From Anaerolineales bacterium (lineage in GTDB: Bacteria; Chloroflexota; Anaerolineae; Anaerolineales; Villigracilaceae), in contig JAICQC010000219.1 of the NCBI GenBank assembly GCA_025938055.1, positions 1 to 7,750 of the forward strand: a stretch of 7,750 nt of DNA, read 5' to 3'. Of this stretch, positions 1 to 5,378 are shown in pieces. A model generated the notes under the pieces. It did no database searches, was not told the origin of the DNA, and was given only the letters and a program-made list of their open reading frames with translations. Positions within the stretch are counted from its first letter, which is position 1. Each line of letters begins with the position of its first letter. The translations under genes were made by a program, and so were the position numbers.

Positions 1-634
1 CCGTCGAGCCGGCGCGCACGCCCAGCTTCCCATGAATGTCGCCGCGGGTCACACCGGGGGAGTGCAGGTCAACAATGAAGCAGGATAGTCCTTCGGAAGG
101 CTTCCGTGAGGACGGATTCGTTTTGACGGTGACCAGTGCGAAATCCGCCAGAGAGGCGAGCGAGATCCACATCTTTTCGCCATTGATGATGTAGGCATCG
201 CCATCCTGTTTGGCAGAAGTCCGCATCGCCGCCACGTCCGATCCCATGCCCGGCTCGGTGAACACGCCGCACCCGATCTTTTCGCCCGATGCCAGCGGCA
301 CGAGGAACTTCTGTTTCTGCTCTGCGGTCCCCCACTGGAAGACTGTCATGGCGCACAGTCCCGTATGCACAGACATCACCACTCGCAGGGAGGTGTCTAT
401 CGCCTCGAGCTCCTCACAAGCCAGCCCCCAGGCGATGTAATCCATCCCCGCCCCGCCGTACCGGACTGGGAACGGCAGCCCGAGGATGCCAAGCTCGCCC
501 ATCCGTTTCAGGGCAAAAGGAACCGGCTCCTGCTTGCGGTCATATTCCTTTATGACCGGCGCGATCTCCTTTTGAGCAAAGTCGCGCACCATTTTTTGTG
601 TCATTTGATGTTCAGGGGATAGAGAGAAATCCAT
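1..634 (-). CDS. Acyl-CoA dehydrogenase, N-terminal part (cut by window edge)
   Basis: This flavoenzyme family oxidises acyl-CoA thioesters to trans-2-enoyl-CoA, passing electrons to electron-transfer flavoprotein during fatty-acid or branched-chain amino-acid breakdown in the cytoplasm. I translated 211 residues from the ATG at 634-632; the reading frame is still open at base 1, so roughly the last 170 residues of a usual 380-residue enzyme lie outside. The start MDFSLSPEHQ is typical of the family. The alpha-helical N-terminal domain covers about residues 1-120. The beta-domain signature TEPGMGSDVAAMRT lies at 126-139, followed by INGEKMWIS (150-158), which contributes to FAD and substrate binding. 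The catalytic glutamate lies in the missing C-terminal part, so substrate class cannot be assigned. GAGG at 645-642 sits 7 bases before the ATG and supports this start. The gene is probably monocistronic at its 5' end, since a terminator and a promoter precede it. Confidence 0.93.
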   Translation of the reverse strand, partial: MDFSLSPEHQMTQKMVRDFAQKEIAPVIKEYDRKQEPVPFALKRMGELGILGLPFPVRYGGAGMDYIAWGLACEELEAIDTSLRVVMSVHTGLCAMTVFQWGTAEQKQKFLVPLASGEKIGCGVFTEPGMGSDVAAMRTSAKQDGDAYIINGEKMWISLASLADFALVTVKTNPSSRKPSEGLSCFIVDLHSPGVTRGDIHGKLGVRAGST

Positions 635-662
635 GAAATTTCCTCAGTGAAAATTTTCTCTA

Positions 663-668
663 ATTATA
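663..668 (-). promoter_or_regulatory. -10 box of the acyl-CoA dehydrogenase promoter
   Basis: The minus strand reads TATAAT here, a perfect sigma-70 -10 hexamer. Transcription would start near 656, giving a leader of about 20 bases that contains the GAGG ribosome binding site. No good -35 hexamer is visible at 16-18 bases upstream; that stretch is the T-rich tail of the preceding terminator. The promoter is therefore an inference from the -10 box and its position. Confidence 0.55.
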
Positions 669-675
669 CCTTTGT

Positions 676-726
676 GTTTAAATAAAAAGCCCGATGCCAT
701 TACGCCATATGGCGTGGCACCGGGCT
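676..726 (-). terminator. Intrinsic terminator of the 39-aa small gene
   Basis: On the minus strand AGCCCG (726-721) pairs with CGGGCT (693-688). Inside it TGCC pairs with GGCA and ACGCC with GGCGT around an ATAT loop, with one mismatch and a small bulge. The hairpin is followed by TTTTTATTTAAA, a typical U-tract. It starts 24 bases after the stop codon of the small ORF at 751-870, which supports that ORF as a separate transcription unit. Confidence 0.8.
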
Positions 727-750
727 AGTGGCGTTGGGCGTCACAGGTCA

Positions 751-870
751 TTACTTTTCCTCGACACCCATGTTGCTCAACTCATCCGAATTTATGTTCG
801 AGATGAGCAGGTCCGCGCCTGCGAGGGCGACGAACAGGAGCAAGAGGATAGATGCAACAATGACAAGCAT
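751..870 (-). CDS. Small hydrophobic protein, 39 aa, unknown function
   Basis: I do not recognise this protein. It reads from an ATG at 870-868 to a TAA at 753-751. The first 19 or so residues (MLVIVASILLLLFVALAGA) are strongly hydrophobic and would form one membrane segment or an uncleaved signal anchor. The remaining 20 residues (DLLISNINSDELSNMGVEEK) are polar and acidic. The minus strand carries AAAGGAGG ending at 876, 5 bases before the ATG, the best ribosome binding site in front of any gene in the window. An intrinsic terminator follows 24 bases after the stop. A strong site, membrane-protein-like composition and a terminator together make a real gene likely despite the length. A competing ATG at 875-873 would touch the binding site and gives a cysteine- and serine-rich 27-residue frame, so it was not chosen. 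No promoter is convincing; a direct repeat lies about 70 bases upstream. Confidence 0.7.
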   Translation of the reverse strand: MLVIVASILLLLFVALAGADLLISNINSDELSNMGVEEK

Positions 871-1159
871 GACATCCTCCTTTCTTTATATACCTATTAA
901 CGTAAATTTCTTCCTTAAGTTGTATCCCCTAACAGTACTGAAATGAGTCTGAAATGAAGCCGATCGCTCTGTCTCATGATTCTATTCCATGACGAAATCA
1001 TTCACGTTTTGTTCCTCACCTGGAATCGTTAAACCTTACAATCTTGCAAAGGAGGTCAAAGTCAATTGTTGGATGCGCGCTCTGTGTCATCTCAACAAAG
1101 GCTGACAATGAACCACTGTGTAGAGAATGCAAATAGCCTGCTGCAAAATCCTGTTCAGG
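871..1159. other. Non-coding gap between divergent small gene and tRNA-Leu
   Basis: No protein gene is supported here. The gap should hold the promoter of the leftward 39-aa gene and ends at the rightward tRNA promoter. Visible elements are a 9-base direct repeat CTGAAATGA (938-946 and 949-957), an 8-base palindrome CAGTACTG (933-940) next to it, and a full Shine-Dalgarno-like AAAGGAGGT (1048-1056) on the plus strand with no credible ORF behind it. The only plus-strand frame there starts at a TTG at 1066 and runs into the tRNA. Confidence 0.6.
938..957. repeat. Tandem 9-base direct repeat with 11-base period
   Basis: CTGAAATGA occurs at 938-946 and again at 949-957, separated by GT. An 11-base period puts both copies on one face of the helix. 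This is the layout of sites bound by tandem dimers of OmpR/PhoB-type response regulators, though the sequence itself is not a known box. It lies upstream of the leftward 39-aa gene (start 870). Its being a binding site is inference. Confidence 0.45.
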
Positions 1160-1187
1160 TTGACAAAACTGTGAAAGTAGATACAAT
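1160..1187 (+). promoter_or_regulatory. Sigma-70 promoter of tRNA-Leu
   Basis: A perfect -35 hexamer TTGACA lies at 1160-1165. After a 16-base spacer comes TACAAT at 1182-1187, five of six matches to the -10 consensus. Transcription should start near 1194, about 11 bases before the mature tRNA 5' end. This is the strongest promoter in the window, as expected for a stable RNA gene. Confidence 0.85.
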
Positions 1188-1204
1188 ACAGTCCGCAGAA
1201 AAAA

Positions 1205-1291
<87 letters not shown>

Positions 1292-1299
1292 AGAAAAAC

Positions 1300-1325
1300 A
1301 AAACTCGCCGCGCGGCGAGTTTTTT
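1300..1325 (+). terminator. Intrinsic terminator of tRNA-Leu
   Basis: ACTCGCC (1303-1309) pairs perfectly with GGCGAGT (1314-1320) around GCGC, flanked by AAAA before and a run of six T after (1320-1325). It begins about 10 bases after the tRNA CCA end. The flanking A and T runs extend the stem and could also terminate weakly in the opposite direction. Confidence 0.9.
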
Positions 1326-1431
1326 GTTGGTATCACTACAAACATCCCCTCCTGACTTCTTGAAAAGAGTCCACCAGCAATTGCATCTGCCGGACCGCAC
1401 AGGTGTTTCTGCGAGTATTTACGGATCGCCT

Positions 1432-1450
1432 AAGATTTGTGTGAAATCTT
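1432..1450. repeat. Perfect inverted repeat (7-5-7)
   Basis: AAGATTT (1432-1438) and AAATCTT (1444-1450) are exact reverse complements around GTGTG. No T-run follows, so it does not look like a terminator. Its size fits an operator for a dimeric repressor, about 70 bases upstream of the gyrA leader promoter. No matching regulator gene is in the window, so the role is unknown. Confidence 0.45.
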
Positions 1451-1514
1451 GTAAATTAGCGGGAAAATAGCTGTTCACGAGGCTTTGCAGAAGTCCAACC
1501 AGAGGGCGGGGAGA

Positions 1515-1523
1515 TGGTATAAT
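1515..1523 (+). promoter_or_regulatory. Extended -10 promoter upstream of gyrA
   Basis: TGG-TATAAT at 1515-1523 is a perfect -10 hexamer at 1518-1523 with the TGn extension. That extension can replace a -35 element; the sequence 17 bases upstream (CCAACC) is not a usable -35. Transcription would start near 1530 and give a gyrA leader of about 150 bases that includes the hairpin at 1555-1595. Confidence 0.65.
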
Positions 1524-1539
1524 AAGGGTAAATCAGGCA

Positions 1540-1595
1540 CGTCCTTCATTAGTTAAGACGCGGAGTCACAGAAACTCGTCCTTCGTGTCTTTTTT
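1540..1595 (+). promoter_or_regulatory. Possible attenuator in the gyrA leader
   Basis: AAGACGCG (1555-1562) can pair with CGTGTCTT (1584-1591), including one G-T pair. GAGT (1563-1566) pairs with ACTC (1574-1577) inside it, leaving a 6-base bulge, and T follows to 1595: a terminator-like shape. The 5' arm AAGACG (1555-1560) can instead pair with CGTCCTT (1540-1546) with one bulged C, which would block the terminator. CGTCCTTC is exactly repeated at 1540-1547 and 1577-1584. Two exclusive folds downstream of a promoter suggest attenuation. It could equally be the simple end of a short untranslated RNA starting near 1530. No known riboswitch class is recognised. Confidence 0.4.
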
Positions 1596-1628
1596 ATGCC
1601 AATACCCCTTCTGACAAAGTGCCGCGTG

Positions 1629-1650
1629 TTGACTAAACCAAAAGTTTAGT
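1629..1650. promoter_or_regulatory. Inverted repeat overlapping a -35-like hexamer before gyrA
   Basis: ACTAAAC (1632-1638) and GTTTAGT (1644-1650) are exact reverse complements around CAAAA. The left arm overlaps TTGACT (1629-1634), five of six matches to a -35 box. A partner -10 is poor (TTTATC at 1653-1658 with an 18-base spacer). The site ends 30 bases before the gyrA start codon. An operator for a dimeric repressor overlapping a second gyrA promoter is the natural reading, but both parts are inference. Confidence 0.45.
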
Positions 1651-1680
1651 AATTTATCAGACAAGCGGTAAGAGAAAGCT

Positions 1681-4212
1681 ATGGCTGAAGAAAATATTCA
1701 AATCAATAATAACGGTAACGTCCAGCAAGTAGATATCGATTCCCAAATGCGGGAAGCATATCTCGATTACGCCATGAGCGTGATCGTGGCGCGTGCCCTC
1801 CCAGACGCCCGCGATGGGCTCAAGCCCGTCCACCGCCGCATCCTGTATGCGATGCAGGAGCTGGGGCTCCGCTCGAATACCGCCTACAAAAAATCTGCAC
1901 GTATTGTGGGTGAAGTGCTCGGTAAGTTCCACCCCCATGGCGACTCGGCGGTCTACGAGACCATGGCGCGCATGGCGCAGGATTTCTCCATGCGTTACCC
2001 GCTTGTGGATGGGCAGGGCAATTTCGGTTCTGTGGATGGCGACGCGCCCGCCGCGATGCGTTATACCGAAGCCCGCCTACACCGGTTAGCCGAAGAGCTG
2101 CTCGCCGATATCGACAAGGATACCGTCGACTTTGGTCCCAACTTTGATGACTCACTCCAAGAACCGCTCGTCCTGCCCGCCCGTGTGCCCAATATGCTGC
2201 TCAACGGCACGGCAGGCATCGCCGTTGGCATGGCGACCAACATCCCGCCCCACAACCTGCGCGAACTGACGGATGCGATCATCTTCCTGATCGACAACTA
2301 TGGCACCATGGATGACATCCCCCTGAACGAGCTGATGCAGCGCATCCCGGGACCGGACTTCCCGACCGGCGGCATTATTGTCGGGCGTGATGGCATCGAA
2401 TCAGCCTATGGCACGGGCAAGGGACGCCTGGTGGTGCGCGGCGTGGCGCACATTGAAGAGGGGAAGAGCGGCAGGCATGAGATCATCATTACTGAGATTC
2501 CCTATCAGGTGAACAAGTCCACTCTGATCGAGCGTATCGCGGAGCTGGTGCGCGAAGATAAGATCGACCAAATCTCCGACCTGCGCGATGAATCGGATCA
2601 GCGGGGCATGAGCATCGTGATCGAACTGAAGCGCGGTGCACAGCCGAAAAAAGTCCTCAACCAGCTTTATAAATATACGGCACTGCAATCCACGTTCGGC
2701 GTGCAATTGCTCGCTCTGGTGGACGGCGAGCCGCGTACCCTGCCCTTAAAGCGTTCGTTGCAGATTTTCATCGAACATCGTCAGACGGTGATTGTCCGGC
2801 GCACCAATTTCGAACTGAAGAAAGCACGCGCCCGTCAGCACATCCTGGACGGATATCTGATCGCGCTCGCGAACCTCGACGCGGTCATCAAAACGATCCG
2901 TGAGTCGCAGGATGCCGATGTAGCCAAGGCGAACCTGGTCACCCGCTTCAAGCTGAGCGAGATCCAGGCGCAGGCAATTCTGGATATGCAGTTGCGCCGA
3001 CTGGCTGCACTCGAGCGCTGGAAGATCGAAGAGGAACACAAGCAGGTCACCGAGCAGATCGCTCACCTGGAAGATCTGCTTGCCAGTCCCAAGAAGATCC
3101 TGGCGCTTATTCAGGATGACATGCGCGACCTCGCCGAAAAATATGGCGACGACCGCCGCACCCGCATCGCCGCCGATGCCACGGAATCACTGAGCGAAGC
3201 GGACCTGGTGCAGGATGAGGCAGTCCTCATCAGCCTCACCGAACGCGGCTACGTGAAGCGCGTGGCAGCTTCGGCGTTCCGTTCGCAGAGCCGCGGCGGA
3301 CGCGGCGTGATGGGCCACACCACCAAGGATGAAGACACCGTGGTTTCGCTCATTCCGGCTCGCAGCCTGGACACAATGCTGTTCTTTTCGGACCGAGGCA
3401 AGGTCTATTCTGAGAAGGTGTACCAGATCCCGGATGCTGACCGCACGGCGAAGGGCATTCCCCTGGTCAACGTGCTGGCGCTGGACCCGAACGAACGCAT
3501 CACTGCTGCTATCGCCGTATCCAATTTTTCCGCACACGGCTATTGTGTTCTTTCGACGATTCGCGGCAAGGTCAAGCGGGTAGTCATGGAGGAATTCGCC
3601 TCGGTCCGCCCATCAGGCTTGATTGCCATGTCTCTCGATGAGGGTGACAAGCTGAGCTGGGCTCGCCTGACGAGCGGCAACGACGAGGTGATCTTCGTGA
3701 CAGAGCACGGGCAGGCGCTGCGCTTCAACGAAAGCAAGATCCGCGCCATGGGGCGGCAGGCTGCGGGTGTGCAAGCGATCCGGCTCCTGAACGGCGACTG
3801 CGTCACAAGCATGGACGTGGTCGAGAAGGATGGCTCGCTGCTGGTGATCACGAGCAATGGTTTTGGCAAACAGACCCCGCTGAGTGCCTATTCTCCAAAG
3901 GGCCGCGCCACAAACGGCATTTCCACGATCGACCAGAAGGCTCTGGATGACATTGGCAAGATCGTTGCTGCACGCGTGATCCAGAAAGCCGACGATCTGA
4001 CCATTATCACGTCCAATGGTGTCGCCATCCGTATCAAGGTCAAGGATGTCCGGCAGGCGGGACGTTCCACCCGGGGCGTGCATCTCATCAAGCCACAGCC
4101 GGGCGACAGTGTGGCATCGGTGGCGCGCATCGCTGCCGAGGATCTGAAAAAGGCGGGTGCGCAGCTTAACGGTGAGGAAAAGACCGAAGAGCCGCAGCCT
4201 CAACTGATGTAA
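1681..4212 (+). CDS. gyrA: DNA gyrase subunit A
   Basis: GyrA is the DNA-cutting and wrapping subunit of the A2B2 gyrase, which adds negative supercoils using ATP hydrolysed by GyrB. The 843 residues match the usual length. The winged-helix breakage domain begins at about residue 30 ([20 protein letters not shown]). The quinolone-resistance region [10 protein letters not shown] is at 84-93, with Ser89 and Glu93 at the positions of E. coli Ser83 and Asp87, a sensitive-type Ser. The catalytic tyrosine is Tyr128 in AAMRY. Tower and coiled-coil dimer regions follow to about 500. The C-terminal beta-pinwheel starts with a GyrA-box, QSRGGRG (536-542), which favours GyrA over ParC; its second position is Ser rather than the common Arg or Lys. 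The tail is short and polar. The ATG at 1681 leaves the usual short N-terminal extension; the ribosome binding site (AAGAGAAAG region) is weak. gyrB is not adjacent. The long leader may regulate the gene. Confidence 0.97.
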   Translation: MAEENIQINNNGNVQQVDIDSQMREAYLDYAMSVIVARALPDARDGLKPVHRRILYAMQELGLRSNTAYKKSARIVGEVLGKFHPHGDSAVYETMARMAQDFSMRYPLVDGQGNFGSVDGDAPAAMRYTEARLHRLAEELLADIDKDTVDFGPNFDDSLQEPLVLPARVPNMLLNGTAGIAVGMATNIPPHNLRELTDAIIFLIDNYGTMDDIPLNELMQRIPGPDFPTGGIIVGRDGIESAYGTGKGRLVVRGVAHIEEGKSGRHEIIITEIPYQVNKSTLIERIAELVREDKIDQISDLRDESDQRGMSIVIELKRGAQPKKVLNQLYKYTALQSTFGVQLLALVDGEPRTLPLKRSLQIFIEHRQTVIVRRTNFELKKARARQHILDGYLIALANLDAVIKTIRESQDADVAKANLVTRFKLSEIQAQAILDMQLRRLAALERWKIEEEHKQVTEQIAHLEDLLASPKKILALIQDDMRDLAEKYGDDRRTRIAADATESLSEADLVQDEAVLISLTERGYVKRVAASAFRSQSRGGRGVMGHTTKDEDTVVSLIPARSLDTMLFFSDRGKVYSEKVYQIPDADRTAKGIPLVNVLALDPNERITAAIAVSNFSAHGYCVLSTIRGKVKRVVMEEFASVRPSGLIAMSLDEGDKLSWARLTSGNDEVIFVTEHGQALRFNESKIRAMGRQAAGVQAIRLLNGDCVTSMDVVEKDGSLLVITSNGFGKQTPLSAYSPKGRATNGISTIDQKALDDIGKIVAARVIQKADDLTIITSNGVAIRIKVKDVRQAGRSTRGVHLIKPQPGDSVASVARIAAEDLKKAGAQLNGEEKTEEPQPQLM

Positions 4213-4217
4213 ATGAA

Positions 4218-4249
4218 AAGTGGATGGCAACTTGCCATCCACTTATTTT
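4218..4249. terminator. Bidirectional terminator between gyrA and the converging genes
   Basis: AAGTGGATGGCAA (4218-4230) and TTGCCATCCACTT (4232-4244) are perfect reverse complements around one central C, giving an 11-base-pair stem with a 5-base loop. TTATTTT follows on the plus strand, and TTTTCATTT follows on the minus strand. It starts 6 bases after the gyrA stop, so it ends gyrA. It can also stop transcripts arriving from the minus-strand cluster. Confidence 0.88.
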
Positions 4250-4259
4250 ACAAATTAAG

Positions 4260-4282
4260 AGAGCGTCCTGGTGACGCTCTTT
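4260..4282. terminator. Second hairpin in the convergent gap
   Basis: AGAGCGTC (4260-4267) pairs perfectly with GACGCTCT (4273-4280) around CTGGT. It lies 8 bases beyond the stop codon of the leftward small membrane protein gene. On the minus strand the following sequence is CTTAATTTG, a poor U-tract. It probably acts with the neighbouring hairpin as a tandem stop for the minus-strand cluster, or protects the mRNA 3' end. Confidence 0.6.
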
Positions 4283-4288
4283 CCTTCA

Positions 4289-4525
4289 TTAAAACAGAGC
4301 CATTTTCTCCAGTACGAACATTGCCAGCGTACCGACGATGCAAACCGTGAACATGAGCATAACGGAGATCAGGAACCGCTGCTGCGCGGTCATCCCGAGA
4401 AAGCGCCCACTGCGGGCAGCGCGACGACGTTTGGGAGCGGGTTTCGCGACGGGTTCCTTGTAAAGCTCGTTTGGTTCTTCTTCGTAGAAGGATGATTCGG
4501 CAGAATCGCGTAGATTATCAAACAT
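4289..4525 (-). CDS. Small C-terminally anchored membrane protein, 78 aa, unknown function
   Basis: I do not recognise a characterised family. Residues 1-25 are acidic with several aromatic residues (SSFYEEEPNELYKEP). Residues 28-41 are proline- and arginine-rich and strongly basic (KPAPKRRRAARSGR). The segment FLGMTAQQR then leads into one membrane helix at about 51-73, leaving only a few residues beyond it. The basic stretch suggests the N-terminal part stays in the cytoplasm, giving a tail-anchored layout. I chose the ATG at 4525-4523 because GAGGTG lies directly upstream at proper spacing. An ATG at 4555 would add ten residues and overlap the birA stop as ATGA, which would imply translational coupling, but it has no clear binding site. 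The gene is last in the minus-strand cluster and probably shares its transcript with birA. Confidence 0.78.
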   Translation of the reverse strand: MFDNLRDSAESSFYEEEPNELYKEPVAKPAPKRRRAARSGRFLGMTAQQRFLISVMLMFTVCIVGTLAMFVLEKMALF

Positions 4526-4551
4526 TTTCACCTCGTTGCGGGCAAAGTATA

Positions 4552-5331
4552 TCATGCCTGTGGGCGTAAGCGCACATCCCCAAATCGTACTGTTAGCGAT
4601 TCCCCTGATTCATCGTTCAGCCTCAGGCTCCCATCGGATTCCAGCCCAAGCAGCTTGCCAGTGAGGGTGGTTCCATCAGTCTGCTCCACCTGGACTGGCT
4701 CGCCGCGGAAAGCAAGCGCCTTCTCCCAGGATGCGATGAATGAGTCGGAGCCGAGATGAGGGCGGAGAGCAAGAATCCCTGCCAGAATGTCATGCAGCAC
4801 CTTCTCCCGTTGAACGGCGGGTCCCAGTGAACCTTCCAGGCTGGTGGCAGGGAAGAGCAGCAAATCGTCGGACGGCACGGCACCCTTGAGCACATTGATG
4901 CCGATGCCGATCACCACACAATCCACATCCTCGCCGGACCATGTCGATTCGATAAGGATGCCAGCGACCTTGCGCCCATTCAATAATACGTCGTTGGGCC
5001 ACTTGATCTGCGATACAAGCCCGCGCGTCCGAAACGCATCGGCGATGGCAAGCGCAGCCAGTCCTACCATCCGGGTGAGATGCGGTTTTTCTCCGGCTGT
5101 AGGGCGCAGGATCAGGCTAAAGGCAAGAGCCGTTCCTTTTGGCGTGAACCATTTCCGGTCGAGCCTGCCGCGCCCTGCGGTCTGTTCATCGGCGATGACC
5201 AGGGAAAGGTCTTTTGCGCCGCCTGTTGCCCAGGCAAGCGCTTCGTTGTTGGTTGAACCAATGGACTCGAAATAACGTATGTCCCCCAACGGAAGCTGCG
5301 AGAGAGCCTTCTTAAGATCGTTTTGATTCAT
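4552..5331 (-). CDS. birA: Biotin--[acetyl-CoA-carboxylase] ligase (monofunctional)
   Basis: The enzyme activates biotin with ATP to biotinyl-5'-AMP and transfers it to a lysine on biotin carboxyl carrier proteins such as that of acetyl-CoA carboxylase. The 259 residues hold SIGSTN (23-28) and the biotinyl-AMP loop AGRGRLDRKW (52-61), close to the GRGRRGRKW of E. coli BirA. They also hold KWPND (110-114) and GRKVAGILIE (119-128), with Lys121 at the position of the catalytic lysine. A C-terminal SH3-like domain covers about 212-257. The N-terminal helix-turn-helix of regulatory BirA proteins is absent: only some 15 residues precede the catalytic core. It should therefore be a ligase and not a repressor. 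The ATG at 5331 is the only good start; an in-frame stop lies about 25 bases upstream, and no clear ribosome binding site is seen. The gap to the peptidase gene upstream is 47 bases. Confidence 0.95.
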   Translation of the reverse strand: MNQNDLKKALSQLPLGDIRYFESIGSTNNEALAWATGGAKDLSLVIADEQTAGRGRLDRKWFTPKGTALAFSLILRPTAGEKPHLTRMVGLAALAIADAFRTRGLVSQIKWPNDVLLNGRKVAGILIESTWSGEDVDCVVIGIGINVLKGAVPSDDLLLFPATSLEGSLGPAVQREKVLHDILAGILALRPHLGSDSFIASWEKALAFRGEPVQVEQTDGTTLTGKLLGLESDGSLRLNDESGESLTVRFGDVRLRPQA

Positions 5332-5378
5332 AAAAAGCCAAAACTCTGAAAGGTATTAAGCCCATCAGGGTTTATACA

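Larger units (their letters stand above)
1327..1680. other. Non-coding region upstream of gyrA
   Basis: This 354-base stretch has no supported protein gene. It holds, in order, a perfect inverted repeat at 1432-1450, an extended -10 promoter at 1515-1523, a terminator-like hairpin with a possible alternative fold at 1540-1595, and a second perfect inverted repeat at 1632-1650 just ahead of the gyrA start. The density of structured elements suggests a regulated leader of about 150 bases. A 17-codon ATG frame at 1596-1649 lacks a ribosome binding site. Confidence 0.6.

Noticed and set aside
1596..1649. 17-codon ATG frame in the gyrA leader, a possible upstream peptide
   Set aside because: It has no ribosome binding site, being preceded by a T-run, and its last codons fall inside the inverted repeat at 1632-1650.
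1681..4212. Topoisomerase IV subunit A (ParC) instead of GyrA
   Set aside because: The C-terminal domain carries a GyrA-box (QSRGGRG) and full-length pinwheel, which favour GyrA.
3613..4242. 209-residue minus-strand frame antisense to gyrA
   Set aside because: It lies almost entirely over a certain gyrA coding region, begins within the terminator hairpin, and its translation resembles no family.
5355..5370. Small hairpin AAGCCC-ATCA-GGGTTT between the peptidase gene and birA
   Set aside because: The stem is short, contains a mismatch on the transcribed strand and lacks a T-run, so termination there is not supported.
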